From contig NZ_SMKW01000036.1 of the NCBI RefSeq assembly GCF_004348985.1, forward strand, positions 32,613 to 96,612: a DNA stretch of 64,000 nucleotides. Direction: 5' to 3'. Shown in pieces: positions 45,580 through 54,128 of this stretch. Numbering within the stretch: position 1 is the first letter of the stretch; every line of letters begins with the position of its first letter. Origin of the DNA: Saccharopolyspora elongata. GTDB taxonomy: Bacteria; Actinomycetota; Actinomycetes; Mycobacteriales; Pseudonocardiaceae. The notes beneath the pieces are model-generated. The model made no database searches. It had not been told where the DNA came from and worked only from the letters and a program-made list of their open reading frames with translations. The position numbers and the translations under genes are program-made.

Positions 45580-46455
45580 ATGGGCGACGGTGAACCGCGC
45601 GGCCGCATGCTCGGCAGGCGCAGCGTCCTCGCCTCCGGCGTCGCCGGGCTGGCCGCGCTGAGCATCGGGCTGACCGCCGACCTCGACACCCGCCCGGCGG
45701 TGCAGTACATGGACGAGTCGAACGTGCTCGTCGAGCAGGTGCACTCGCAGGCCCGCAACTGCCCCGTCCACCTGGTCACGATGTTCCCGAAAGGCGTTGC
45801 GCGCGAAGGGCTTCCGGTCTGCCTGATGCTGCACGGCCGGTTCGGCGACGCGCGCAAATCCGCGGGCGGGCTGCCGACCTGGCTGTCCGACGCGGTGGCC
45901 GCGCGCCGCATCCCACCGTTCGCGTTCCTGGCCGTGGACGGCGGCGGGAACAGCTACTGGCACCGGTGGCCGGGCGACGACCCGATGTCGATGCTGCTCG
46001 ACGAGGTGCCGCGCTGGCTCGCCGAACGCCGCCTCGGCGGCCCGAGCGGCCAGCCGTTCGCGGCGGCCGGCATCTCGATGGGCGGGTTCGGGGCACTGCT
46101 CTACGCCCGCCGCCGGCTCGAACAGGGCAATCCGCTGTCGGCCGCCGCCGTCGTCTCCCCCGCCCTGATCACCAGCTGGCGGGAGATGAGCAAGCGACGC
46201 GCCTTCGCCAACGAGGCCGAGTGGGCCGCGATGGACCCGCTCCGGCACATCGACGAGCTCGGCGACGTGCCGCTGGGCGTGTGGTGCGGCACCGAGGACC
46301 GGTTCATCGAGGGCACCCGCCGCTTCATCCGCGCGGCCCGGCCCGAGTACGCCTCGACCACCCCGGGCGGGCACAACAGCCGCTACTACCGGAAGGCCTT
46401 GCCGGAGGTCGTCGACTTCGTGGGCGGCCAGCTCGCCAGGTCGCGCAAGAAGTGA
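45580..46455 (+). CDS. Exported alpha/beta-hydrolase esterase (esterase D/antigen-85-like fold)
   Basis: 291 residues. A twin-arginine-type signal (GRRSVLASGVAGLAALSIG) begins at about residue 12. The alpha/beta hydrolase domain has CLMLHGRFGD, the nucleophile elbow AAGISMGGFGALLYA, and a late His in TPGGHNSRYYRKALP. This is the PF00756 group, which includes esterase D, feruloyl esterases and antigen 85 mycolyltransferases. The substrate is unknown. ATG at 45580 is preceded by GGGAGG. It starts 74 bp after fdhD. Confidence 0.85.
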   Translation: MGDGEPRGRMLGRRSVLASGVAGLAALSIGLTADLDTRPAVQYMDESNVLVEQVHSQARNCPVHLVTMFPKGVAREGLPVCLMLHGRFGDARKSAGGLPTWLSDAVAARRIPPFAFLAVDGGGNSYWHRWPGDDPMSMLLDEVPRWLAERRLGGPSGQPFAAAGISMGGFGALLYARRRLEQGNPLSAAAVVSPALITSWREMSKRRAFANEAEWAAMDPLRHIDELGDVPLGVWCGTEDRFIEGTRRFIRAARPEYASTTPGGHNSRYYRKALPEVVDFVGGQLARSRKK

Positions 46456-46462
46456 GGGCCGG

Positions 46463-47101
46463 TCACACCAGCCGCAGGCGGTCCTGGGACGGGCCCGCGG
46501 TGTAGGTGTCGGTGTCGAAGCGGTCGTTCAGCGGCACCGAGCCGTACAGGGCCCAGCGCAGCACCGAAGGCCAGGGGCCGTAGCCCGCGTCGGTGTTGAG
46601 GTGCTCGCCGTCGAGGATCACGTCCATCTCGACCTGCAGGTCCGCGGCCAGCGCGTGCGCCCGGTACATCGACAGGTACGGGTCGCCGGTGCCCACCACG
46701 AGCCGGGTGATCCCGGCGGCGCGGCGCAGTGCCGCGGCGTCCGTGGGATAGGGCGTGATGTCCTGGGCGTCGGGGTGCCGCCAGTCCAGGGCGGGCGGAG
46801 ACACCAGCAGGACCCGGTCCGCGCGCCGGTCCCGCCCGGCGATCGTCGCGGCGTGGTGCAGCCACAACGCCACCCCGCAGGAATGCGCCGCCACGACGAG
46901 CTCGGCCTCCCGCGGCACGGCCTCCAGCCGCTCCCGCAGCACCGGCAGCCACCGGTCGAGCACCGGCCGGTCGGGATCGGGCAGGCTCGGCAGGTCCACC
47001 CGGACACCCTGGTCGCGGAGCTGCGCGGCGAGCCAATGCTGCCAGTGCCAGGGGCCGGAACCGGTCATCCCGTGAATCAGCAGGACATGCATCTCGCTCA
47101 T
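46463..47101 (-). CDS. RBBP9/YdeN-family alpha/beta hydrolase
   Basis: 212 residues. VLLIHGMTGSGPWHWQHWLAAQL opens the protein (seen as LLIHGMTGSGPWHWQHW), the nucleophile is Ser in VVAAHSCGVALWLHH, and the late His is in LDGEHLNTDAGYGPWP. These features match the RBBP9/YdeN serine-hydrolase family. The substrate is unknown. ATG at 47101; an alternative ATG lies three codons in. It is convergent with the exported esterase, only 7 bp between stops. Confidence 0.85.
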   Translation of the reverse strand: MSEMHVLLIHGMTGSGPWHWQHWLAAQLRDQGVRVDLPSLPDPDRPVLDRWLPVLRERLEAVPREAELVVAAHSCGVALWLHHAATIAGRDRRADRVLLVSPPALDWRHPDAQDITPYPTDAAALRRAAGITRLVVGTGDPYLSMYRAHALAADLQVEMDVILDGEHLNTDAGYGPWPSVLRWALYGSVPLNDRFDTDTYTAGPSQDRLRLV

Positions 47102-47262
47102 GGCACCGTCCCCGGAATCGTTCGTCTGGTCGCAACCAATGATCATCTAACCGCGCCGGATCCGCAGCGAGTGACCACGGGTGGCGGATCAGTGCAGAAC
47201 GATCCGGGAAGCGGGCGACCTCCGGCGCCCGGCAGAGCTGCTCGACACGAACCGACCAGGGC

Positions 47263-48543
47263 TCAGGCGGACTTCTCGCGGCGCTCGCGGCGAGTGGCCT
47301 GGCGCGCGACGATCGTCGGGTTGACGTTCTCGCGGACCGTCTGCTCCGTGATGACGACCTTGGCGACGTCCGAACGGCTCGGGATGTCGTACATCACCGG
47401 CAGCAGGACCTCCTCCAGGATCGCGCGCAGCCCGCGCGCGCCCGTGCCCCGCAGGATCGCCTGGTCGGCGATGGCCTCCAACGCGGTCTTGGTGAACTCC
47501 AGCTCCACGTTGTCCATCTCGAACAACCGCTTGTACTGCTTCACCAGCGCGTTGCGCGGCTCGGTGAGGATCTGCACCAGCGACGGCTTGTCCAGGTTCG
47601 TCACGCTGGCCACCGTGGGCAGCCGACCGATGAACTCCGGGATCAGCCCGAACTTGATGAGGTCCTCGGGCATCACGTCGGCGAAGTGGTCGGTGGTGTC
47701 GATCTTGGCCTTCGAGCGCAGCTCCGCGCCGAAGCCGACGCTGTGCTTGCCGACCCGCTCCTCGACGATCTTCTCCAGCCCGGCGAACGCGCCGGCCACG
47801 ATGAACAGCACGTTCGTCGTGTCGATCTGGATGAACTCCTGGTGCGGGTGCTTGCGGCCGCCCTGCGGCGGCACGCTCGCGGTGGTGCCCTCCAGGATCT
47901 TCAGCAGCGCCTGCTGCACACCCTCGCCGGACACGTCGCGGGTGATCGACGGGTTCTCGCTCTTGCGGGCGATCTTGTCGACCTCGTCGATGTAGATGAT
48001 CCCGGTCTCGGCGCGCTTCACGTCGTAGTCGGCCGCCTGGATCAGCTTGAGCAGGATGTTCTCGACGTCCTCGCCCACGTAACCGGCTTCGGTCAGCGCC
48101 GTCGCGTCGGCGATCGCGAACGGGACGTTGAGCATCTTGGCCAGCGTCTGCGCCAGGTAGGTCTTGCCGCAGCCGGTGGGGCCGAGCATCAGGATGTTGG
48201 ACTTGGCCAGTTCGACGGCCTCTTCACCACGGCTCTCCCGGCGCTCACCGGCCTGGATGCGCTTGTAGTGGTTGTAGACCGCGACCGACAGGTTCCGCTT
48301 CGCCGGGTCCTGCCCGATGACGTACTGGTCGAGGAACTCGTGGATCTCGGCCGGCTTCGGCAGCTCGTCGAGCTTGACCTCGCCCGCCTCGGCCAGTTCC
48401 TCCTCGATGATCTCGTTGCAGAGATCGATGCACTCATCGCAGATGTACACGCCGGGGCCGGCGATGAGTTTCTTCACCTGCTTCTGGCTCTTCCCGCAGA
48501 AGGAGCACTTCAGCAGGTCGCCGCCGTCACCGATACGTGCCAT
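47263..48543 (-). CDS. clpX: ClpX, ATPase subunit of Clp protease
   Basis: 426 residues. It unfolds tagged proteins and feeds them into ClpP. The N-terminal zinc-binding domain has Cys13, Cys16, Cys35 and Cys38 (LLKCSFCGKS, YICDECID). Walker A is GPTGCGKTYLAQT, Walker B IIYIDEVDKI; sensor-2 lies in GTGARGLRAILEE. It is downstream of clpP1-clpP2, but 230 bp away with a hairpin between, so it may have its own promoter. Confidence 0.97.
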   Translation of the reverse strand: MARIGDGGDLLKCSFCGKSQKQVKKLIAGPGVYICDECIDLCNEIIEEELAEAGEVKLDELPKPAEIHEFLDQYVIGQDPAKRNLSVAVYNHYKRIQAGERRESRGEEAVELAKSNILMLGPTGCGKTYLAQTLAKMLNVPFAIADATALTEAGYVGEDVENILLKLIQAADYDVKRAETGIIYIDEVDKIARKSENPSITRDVSGEGVQQALLKILEGTTASVPPQGGRKHPHQEFIQIDTTNVLFIVAGAFAGLEKIVEERVGKHSVGFGAELRSKAKIDTTDHFADVMPEDLIKFGLIPEFIGRLPTVASVTNLDKPSLVQILTEPRNALVKQYKRLFEMDNVELEFTKTALEAIADQAILRGTGARGLRAILEEVLLPVMYDIPSRSDVAKVVITEQTVRENVNPTIVARQATRRERREKSA

Positions 48544-48703
48544 GACCGCTGACCCCGTCCCCTCCGGCGCGCCGTCCGGTAGCGCGCCTGACCGTATGTG
48601 CCTTCGACGGTACCTGGCGTTCCCCGGGTTCGGGGAGACTCACAGTGTCCGCCATTGCCGAGCGTGGTGTGACCAGCACCTCGTCCGGCGTGTCGTGCAT
48701 GAC

Positions 48704-48735
48704 GGCCGGGCGTGGCGCAACCACCACGCCCGGCC
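48704..48735 (-). terminator. Hairpin between clpP2 and clpX
   Basis: A perfect 12-bp stem (GGCCGGGCGTGG at 48704-48715, complement at 48724-48735) with an 8-nt loop, 39 bp beyond the clpP2 stop. It lacks a T run, so it may be a terminator, an attenuator or an RNA-stability element. Confidence 0.65.
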
Positions 48736-48773
48736 GCCCGCCCCGCCCTCGCGAGCGGAGCCGTGCAATCTCC

Positions 48774-49406
48774 TTACGCCTTCTGCGTCGAGAGCTTGCG
48801 GTAGGGCACGACCTCGTCGATCAGGCCGTACTCGGCGGCCTGGTCGGCGGTCAGGATCTTGTCCCGGTCGATGTCCTCGCGGATCTGGTCCACGGACCGG
48901 TTGGTGTGCCGGGCCAGCGTGGTCTCCAGCAGGTCCCGCATCCGCAGCACCTCCGCGGCCTGGATCTCCAGGTCGGAAACCTGGCCCTGGATGCCCTCCA
49001 CCGAGGGCTGGTGGATCAGCACGCGCGAGTTCGGCAGCGCCTGGCGCTTGCCCTTGGTGCCGGCCGCCAGCAGCACCGCCGCGGCTGAGGCGGCCTGGCC
49101 GAGGCAGATGGTGCGCACGTCAGGACGGACGTACTGGATCGTGTCGTAGATCGCCATCAGCGCGGTGAACGAACCACCGGGCGAGTTGATGTAGATCTGG
49201 ATCTCGCGGTCCGGGTCGTCGGACTCCAGGAACAGCAGCTGCGCCATCACGTCGTTGGCGGACGCGTCGTCCACCTGGACGCCGAGGAAGATGATCCGTT
49301 CCTCGAACAGCTTGTTGTACGGGTTCGACTCCTTGACGCCGTACGCGGTGCGCTCGACGAACGAGGGCAGCACGTAGCGGGACTGCAAAGACTCGTAAGG
49401 GTTCAC
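48774..49406 (-). CDS. clpP2: ATP-dependent Clp protease proteolytic subunit ClpP2
   Basis: 210 residues. Catalytic Ser107 in GQAASAAAVLL and His132 in VLIHQPS are present, with Asp near 180. The N-terminus YVLPSFVERTAYGVKESNPYNKL is typical of actinobacterial ClpP2. It forms a mixed barrel with ClpP1. It starts 40 bp after clpP1 in the same operon. Confidence 0.96.
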   Translation of the reverse strand: MNPYESLQSRYVLPSFVERTAYGVKESNPYNKLFEERIIFLGVQVDDASANDVMAQLLFLESDDPDREIQIYINSPGGSFTALMAIYDTIQYVRPDVRTICLGQAASAAAVLLAAGTKGKRQALPNSRVLIHQPSVEGIQGQVSDLEIQAAEVLRMRDLLETTLARHTNRSVDQIREDIDRDKILTADQAAEYGLIDEVVPYRKLSTQKA

Positions 49407-49446
49407 GACGGGTGACTCCTCGTTGCTAGGTCTCGGGCGGGGATGA

Positions 49447-50073
49447 TCAGCTGCTGGGCAGATTAGCGGCGCTCGCCACGTGGTCCACGATCCCGTAGTC
49501 GCGGGCCTCCTCCGCGGTGAACCAGCGGTCGCGGTCCGCGTCCTGCACGATCTTCTCCACCGTCTGACCGGTCTGCTCGGCGATCAGCTCGGCCATTTCC
49601 TTCTTGTGCCGGGAGAACATCTTGGCCTGGATCTCGATGTCCGAAGCCGTACCACCGAGGCCGGCCGACGGCTGGTGCATCATGATCCGCGCGTGCGGCA
49701 GCGCGAAGCGCTTGCCCTTGGTGCCCGCGGACAGCAAGAACTGCCCCATCGAAGCGGCCATGCCCATCGCCACGGTGGCCACGTCCGGCTTGATCAGCTG
49801 CATGGTGTCGTAGATCGCCATGCCCGCCGTCACCGAGCCGCCCGGCGAGTTGATGTAGAGCGAAATGTCCCGTTCCGGGTCCTCCGCCGCCAGCAGCAGC
49901 AGCTGCGAGCAGATCTGGTTCGAGATCGAATCCTCGACCTGGGAGCCGAGGACGATGATGCGCTCCCGCAGCAGCCGCTCGTAAACCGAGTCGTTGAGCG
50001 AGAGCCCGTTCGTCCCCGTCCGCATGGACGGCGACCGCGCGTCGGACGTCGGAACAGTCAGGTGCTGCGTCAC
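49447..50073 (-). CDS. clpP1: ATP-dependent Clp protease proteolytic subunit ClpP1
   Basis: 208 residues. Catalytic Ser108 in GMAASMGQFLL and His133 in MMHQPSAG; LNDSVYERLLRERIIVLG opens the core. GTG at 50073 has GGGAG 8 nt upstream; an in-frame upstream start at 50148 adds residues with no family match. It leads the clpP1-clpP2 operon. A sequence resembling a ClgR box lies about 200 bp upstream. Confidence 0.96.
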   Translation of the reverse strand: MTQHLTVPTSDARSPSMRTGTNGLSLNDSVYERLLRERIIVLGSQVEDSISNQICSQLLLLAAEDPERDISLYINSPGGSVTAGMAIYDTMQLIKPDVATVAMGMAASMGQFLLSAGTKGKRFALPHARIMMHQPSAGLGGTASDIEIQAKMFSRHKKEMAELIAEQTGQTVEKIVQDADRDRWFTAEEARDYGIVDHVASAANLPSS

Positions 50074-50233
50074 GTCACGTCTCCCTGCCTTCTCCCACAA
50101 TGGGCCCTTGTCCACCGGGGCCACATCGGCCACTCCGCCCACTTCCACAGTGGACCGGCGCGACCGACACGTCGGGCGCGGCCCCAGGCGTTGTCCTCTT
50201 CCCTCTCGGGCGATCCGCTACAACCGACCCTAA

Positions 50234-50275
50234 CGAACGTGGGCGGCACCAGCTTCCCAGTACCACCCACGTTCG
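50234..50275 (-). terminator. Hairpin after tig
   Basis: Arms CGAACGTGGG (50234-50243) and CCCACGTTCG (50266-50275) are perfectly complementary. The 22-nt interior can pair further (GGCAC with GTACC, one mismatch). It lies 40 bp beyond the tig stop and upstream of clpP1. Confidence 0.65.
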
Positions 50276-50284
50276 CTTAGAGCA
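50271..50284. promoter_or_regulatory. ClgR-box-like sequence upstream of clpP1
   Basis: GTTCGC-TTAGA-GCA differs at one base from the GTTCGC-N5-GCG pattern known for the actinobacterial Clp regulator ClgR. It lies about 200 bp upstream of clpP1 and partly inside the arm of the tig hairpin, so the match could be chance. Confidence 0.3.
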
Positions 50285-50314
50285 TGCTTTTAAATTGTCC
50301 GCCCGAGAGGTCGG

Positions 50315-51679
50315 TCACTCCGCCTTCGCGGTCTCGGCCGCCTCGTCCGACTCGGACTCCTGCGGGCCGAACAGCTCGTCCAGGTCCAGCTCGTTGCCGG
50401 CCTCGTCGGTGACGGTGGCCTGGCGCACGACCGAGAACAGCGCCTTGCTGCGGCGCACGTCGGCGTACAGCGAGCCGAGCTGGCCCGACTGCTGCGCCTG
50501 CTGCACGAACTGGTCCGGGCTCATCCCGAAGCGCTGGGCTTGGTAGATGATCCGCTGGGTGAGCTCGTCGTCGGAGACCGAGACGTCCTCGGCGTCGGCG
50601 ATGGTGTCCAGCACCAGCTGGGTCTTGACCGCCTTCTCCGCCTCGGTGCGGGTCTCCGCGTCGAACTCCTCGCGGGTCTTCTCCTGCTCCCCGAGCCACT
50701 CCTCGAAGCGCGCCTCGTCGTGGTCGAACGGGTGCACCGCGTCGTGCTGGCGCACCTCGATCTCCGACTCGACGACCTTCTCCGGCAGCGGCACCTCGAT
50801 GGTCTCCAGCAGCGCGTCCAGGACCTTGTCCCGGGCCTGCATGCCCTGCTGCATCTTCTTGACGCGGCCCAGGCGCTCCCGCAGGTCGGCGACGAGCTCC
50901 TCGACGGTGTCGAACTCGCTGGCCATCTGGGCGAACTCGTCGTCGGCCTCGGGCAGCTGGCGCTCCTTGACGGAGTTCAGCACGACCGAAACCTCGGCGT
51001 CCTTGCCCGCGTACTCGCCGGCCACCAGCTTCGTGGTGAACGCCTTGGTGTCGCCCTCGCTCGCGCCGATCAGCGCGTCGTCGATGCCCTCGATGAGCTG
51101 GCCCGAGCCGATCTCGTAGGACAGGCCGCTGGTCTTGGCGTCCTCGACGTCCTCACCGTCGACGGTGGCGGACAGGTCGATGCTGACGAAGTCGCCTTCC
51201 TGCGCGGGGCGCTCGACCCCGGCCAGGGTGCCGAAGCGGGCGCGCAGCGAGTCGAGCTGCTCGGTCACCTCTTCCTCGGTGACCTCGACGTCGTCGACGC
51301 TCACCGACAGCTCGCCGAACGCGGGCACGGTGATCTCCGGGCGGACGTCGACCTCGGCGGTGAACGCGATCTCGGCGCCGTCCTCGATCTTGGTCACCTC
51401 GATGTCCGGGCGACCGAGGGTGCGCACCTCGCTGCTGTTGACCGCCTCCAGGTACTTGGCCGGAACCGCTTCGTTGACGACCTCGTCGAGCACGGGGCCC
51501 CGACCGATGCGGCTCTCCAGCACCCGCGCCGGGACCTTGCCCGGCCGGAAGCCGGGGATGCGGACCTGCTGGGCGAGTGCCTTGTACGCGCGGTCGAAGT
51601 TCGGCTTGAGCTCGTCGAACGGCACCTCGACGTTGATCCGGACGCGCGTCGGGCTCAGGTGCTCGACGGTGCTCTTCAC
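50315..51679 (-). CDS. tig: Trigger factor
   Basis: 454 residues. A ribosome-bound chaperone with peptidyl-prolyl isomerase activity. The ribosome-binding signature is in VRIPGFRPGKVPARVLE; the PPIase domain (AQEGDFVSIDLSATVDGEDVE) spans about 150-240; the C-terminal chaperone arms follow, ending in an acidic tail (GPQESESDEAAETAKAE). GTG at 51679 is preceded by TAGGAGACCAC. The order tig-clpP1-clpP2-clpX is the standard one. Confidence 0.97.
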   Translation of the reverse strand: MKSTVEHLSPTRVRINVEVPFDELKPNFDRAYKALAQQVRIPGFRPGKVPARVLESRIGRGPVLDEVVNEAVPAKYLEAVNSSEVRTLGRPDIEVTKIEDGAEIAFTAEVDVRPEITVPAFGELSVSVDDVEVTEEEVTEQLDSLRARFGTLAGVERPAQEGDFVSIDLSATVDGEDVEDAKTSGLSYEIGSGQLIEGIDDALIGASEGDTKAFTTKLVAGEYAGKDAEVSVVLNSVKERQLPEADDEFAQMASEFDTVEELVADLRERLGRVKKMQQGMQARDKVLDALLETIEVPLPEKVVESEIEVRQHDAVHPFDHDEARFEEWLGEQEKTREEFDAETRTEAEKAVKTQLVLDTIADAEDVSVSDDELTQRIIYQAQRFGMSPDQFVQQAQQSGQLGSLYADVRRSKALFSVVRQATVTDEAGNELDLDELFGPQESESDEAAETAKAE

Positions 51680-51870
51680 GTGGTCTCCTAGTGCGAACGT
51701 GCTTGATTCCCGGCGCTGCCAACGGGCGCGGCATACCACCACGTCCAACGATGCCGGGCTGACCTCCGAGTCTATTGCTTCCCGCCGGGACACACGGCCC
51801 GGGGTTGCCACAACCCGCGTTGGACAGCCTCACCTAACCATCGGGCGGCCATCCGTGCTTGAGTGGAAAC

Positions 51871-52827
51871 GTGCACCACACCGCAGCCGACGCGGCCACC
51901 TGCGCCGCCCTGTCCGAGACGTTCGCCGAGCCACTGCCCGGTACCGCCGCGGTGGCAGGCAGCTGGCTGTGCCTGGAACAGCGCGGCCCCTGGGGCCACA
52001 ACGCGCTGGTCCAGAGCCACCTGGACCCCGAGCTTGGGCGGGCGCTGTCCGCGCGGACCGACGAGCACGGCGTGCGGATCCAGCTCATCCGGCAGCCCGG
52101 CCGGCACGCGGACACCGCCGACGGGCAGCCGCGCCGGGTGTTCCTCGCGCACACCGCCCCAGGCACCGGCTGGCTGCGGACCACGACCGTCGACAACCCC
52201 GCCGACCTGCTCGAACTCGACTTCGGCCGGATCGCCGCGGGCCACCACGACGGCTGGGGCCGGCCCGTTGCCGACCCGCTGCTGCTGGTGTGCACCAACG
52301 GCCGCCGCGACCGGTGCTGCGCACTGCTCGGCCGCGAGCTCATCACCGAACTCGCCGGCCGGCACGACGGCTCGATCTGGGAATCCACGCACACCGGCGG
52401 ACACCGCTTCGCGCCCGCCGCGGTCGTGCTGCCCAGCGGCTACACCTACGGGCGACTGACCGCGCCCGCCGCCGAAGCGGTGCTGTCCTCCGCCGCGGCC
52501 GGCAAGGTCGTGCTCGACCACTGCCGCGGCCGGTCGTCGTGGACCCGCGCCGGCCAAACCGCCGAACTCGCCATCCGGGAGCACATCGGCGAATACCTCG
52601 CCAACGCCCTGCGCGTCACCGCCGAGGAGAACGGCCAGGTGACGATCGGTCACCAGGACGGCCGCAGCTGGCAGGTCGAGGTCCGCGAACACGAACTCGA
52701 CCCACCGCGCCCCAACAGCTGCGGGAAGAAAGCGGTCCGCCCCACCACCTGCACCGCCGAAACCATCAACGGCCGGCCAACGCACCCGCCGCAGAACCCA
52801 ACCGCGTGGGCGTCACCGCGGTCATGA
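51871..52827 (+). CDS. Sucrase/ferredoxin-like protein (thioredoxin-like [2Fe-2S] fold)
   Basis: About 318 residues. CTNGRRDRCCALLGRELITEL and WESTHTGGHRFAPAAVVLP (seen as RRDRCCALLG and THTGGHRFAP) are the hallmark of the Suc/Fer-like family, which has a thioredoxin-like iron-sulfur fold. The biochemical role in actinobacteria is unknown; an electron-transfer function is inferred from the Cys/His ligands. GTG at 51871 and TTG at 51859 are both possible. It is divergent from tig, and its 3' end overlaps a minus-strand small gene by about 60 bp. Confidence 0.85.
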   Translation: MHHTAADAATCAALSETFAEPLPGTAAVAGSWLCLEQRGPWGHNALVQSHLDPELGRALSARTDEHGVRIQLIRQPGRHADTADGQPRRVFLAHTAPGTGWLRTTTVDNPADLLELDFGRIAAGHHDGWGRPVADPLLLVCTNGRRDRCCALLGRELITELAGRHDGSIWESTHTGGHRFAPAAVVLPSGYTYGRLTAPAAEAVLSSAAAGKVVLDHCRGRSSWTRAGQTAELAIREHIGEYLANALRVTAEENGQVTIGHQDGRSWQVEVREHELDPPRPNSCGKKAVRPTTCTAETINGRPTHPPQNPTAWASPRS

Positions 52828-53026
52828 TCCCGTCCGGCGGCGCCAACTCTGGCGTACCCGGCGGCCCCGGCACGCACAACGACACCACGACCAGGAACGC
52901 CACGACGGCGCCCAGCACCACGCACACCGCCAAGGCAGGCGGCTGAACGCGGAACCCGGCCACACTCCAATCGCGCACGACGGAGGAATCGGCCACCCGC
53001 GACGGAGCGTTACGAACCACAGCCAC
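52766..53026 (-). CDS. Possible small single-span membrane protein
   Basis: 86 residues with one strongly hydrophobic helix (LAVCVVLGAVVAFLVVVSL) followed by a Pro/Gly-rich tail. No family was recognised. Its 3' end runs antisense to the last 60 bp of the sucrase/ferredoxin-like gene, whose own C-terminal residues there look unconserved. The start is uncertain, and the frame could be chance in high-G+C DNA. Confidence 0.35.
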   Translation of the reverse strand: MAVVRNAPSRVADSSVVRDWSVAGFRVQPPALAVCVVLGAVVAFLVVVSLCVPGPPGTPELAPPDGIMTAVTPTRLGSAAGALAGR

Positions 53027-53114
53027 CCGCTGCGACGCACATCACCACGCGCAACCCGCCGACGGGCAAAAGAAAACCGGCCACCCACCTGCAGGCGAGC
53101 GGCCGGCCGCGACG

Positions 53115-53188
53115 TCGGGGTGGCGGGATTTGAACCCACGACCCCTCGCACCCAAAGCGAGTGCGCTACCAAACTGCGCCACACCCCG
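53115..53188 (-). tRNA. tRNA-Pro (anticodon UGG)
   Basis: A 74-nt cloverleaf on the minus strand: acceptor CGGGGTG paired with CACCCCG, D arm GCGC, anticodon stem CTCGC with loop TTTGGGT (anticodon TGG), and T loop GGGTTCAAATCCC. The discriminator is A; CCA is not encoded. Confidence 0.96.
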
Positions 53189-53223
53189 TCCGACGTGCGG
53201 CACACCCGGAAAAACCGGGTGCG

Positions 53224-53254
53224 TTGCGAAGAGCCTATCGCGACCCGCTAAGCT
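53224..53254 (+). promoter_or_regulatory. Candidate promoter of tRNA-Gly
   Basis: TTGCGA (53224-53229) and TAAGCT (53249-53254) resemble -35 and -10 elements with a 19-bp spacer, about 50 bp upstream of the tRNA. Confidence 0.35.
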
Positions 53255-53302
53255 GTGGCACGCAAGGTCGCCCAACCCACGAAGGTCAGGCGAAACCGGC
53301 AC

Positions 53303-53373
53303 GCGGGCGTAGCTCAATGGTAGAGCCCCAGTCTTCCAAACTGGCTACGCGGGTTCGATTCCCGTCGCCCGCT
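53303..53373 (+). tRNA. tRNA-Gly (anticodon UCC)
   Basis: A 71-nt cloverleaf: acceptor GCGGGCG with CGCCCGC, D arm with AATGGTAG, anticodon loop CTTCCAA (TCC), and T loop GGGTTCGATTCCC. The discriminator is T; CCA is not encoded. It is divergent from tRNA-Pro. Confidence 0.96.
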
Positions 53374-53391
53374 CCGAGTTGGGTTTGTTGT

Positions 53392-53414
53392 GTCTGGTGG
53401 TTGCACCACCAGAC
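53392..53414 (+). terminator. Terminator of tRNA-Gly
   Basis: A perfect 9-bp stem (GTCTGGTGG / CCACCAGAC) with loop TTGCA, 18 nt after the tRNA, followed by CTTTACTCTT. A second, G+C-only hairpin (GTGGGGGGC-CGA-GCCCCCCAC, 53435-53455) follows. Confidence 0.75.
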
Positions 53415-53615
53415 CTTTACTCTTCGCCTTTGTCGTGGGGGGCCGAGCCCCCCACACCCCCCACGGTGCGGGGTCTTCTCTATCTTTGCTCCTCGTCTTT
53501 GGGGCGTTCCCGGCCTGGGTTTCCGACCAGCCTTGCTGCTTCGCGGCCGAAGCAGGACATCACCTCTGCCTCTTCCTTGACAGATGGTGGCGCCGCTTCG
53601 GGGCTTCCCTAGCAG

Positions 53616-53699
53616 TTGGTGGTGCCGCTTCAGCAGTCGGTGGTGCCGCTTCAGCAGTCGGTGGTGCCGCTTCAGCAGTCGGTGGTGCCGCTTCGCGGC
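53616..53699. repeat. 21-bp tandem repeat, four units
   Basis: Four head-to-tail units with core GGTGGTGCCGCTTC at 53616, 53637, 53658 and 53679. The first three differ at one base; the fourth diverges at its end (CGCGGC in place of CAGCAG). Related GTGCCGCTTCGCGGCTGGCG pieces continue to about 53735. Confidence 0.85.
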
Positions 53700-53756
53700 T
53701 GGCGTTGGTGTCGTGCCGCTTCGCGGCTGGCGTTGATCGTGCTCTTCTCTGTCCGG

Positions 53757-53826
53757 GTGGCGTTTTCGCGCGAAATCGTCGCTCACTACGCCTGGCTCGC
53801 GCCGGTTTCGCGCGAAAACGGCGGGC
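53757..53826. repeat. Two TTTCGCGCGAAA palindromes (same family as 34.3 kb)
   Basis: Perfect 12-bp palindromes at 53764-53775 and 53806-53817. The flank of the first (CCGGGTGGCGTTTTCGCG) is close to the arm of the 36-bp palindrome at 34317-34352, but here the outer arms have decayed. Confidence 0.7.
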
Positions 53827-54128
53827 TCTTCCTGCAGCTTGCTCGACCTTCGCCGCCCCTGTGGATCGGCCCGCGGGCCCTCGGCGTTGATCTTCGTTCC
53901 GTCGCCGGGCTGCTTGTCCGCCGGGTCGTCTTTGGGTTGGGGGTTTGTGGTTGTTTGGGTTGTTCGGCTTGGTCTTGGGGTTTTTGGGGAATAAAAAGGC
54001 TTTGGGTTTTGTCGGGGGGTTGCGGGAGGCTTGGGGCTTGTCGGGCTGGCCGCGTTGCGGGTGGGTGGTCCGGCGGTCGGCCCTTCGGCCGGGGTGGCGG
54101 CTTCTCTTCTTTCGATCTTGGGGGTTTT

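Larger units (their letters stand above)
53374..54128. other. 755-bp gene-free region with repeats and base skew
   Basis: No gene was recognised. From left to right it holds the tRNA-Gly terminator, a G6/C6 hairpin, a 21-bp tandem repeat (53616-53699), two TTTCGCGCGAAA palindromes (53757-53826), and a strongly G/T-rich segment (about 53930-54128). The frame of the downstream DHA2 transporter stays open back to 53616, but those 171 codons look non-coding: repeats, Trp/Arg/Gly-rich, no family match. Confidence 0.7.

Noticed and set aside
53203..53221. Hairpin CACCCGG-AAAAA-CCGGGTG as a terminator
   Set aside because: It lies upstream of both divergent tRNAs, where no transcript is expected to end.
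53616..53699. CRISPR array
   Set aside because: Units are contiguous 21-bp tandem copies without unique spacers, and no cas genes are present.
53616..54128. N-terminal extension of the DHA2 transporter
   Set aside because: Repeat-derived and Trp/Arg/Gly-rich residues with no family similarity; a normal start (GTG 54129) lies right before the conserved N-terminus.
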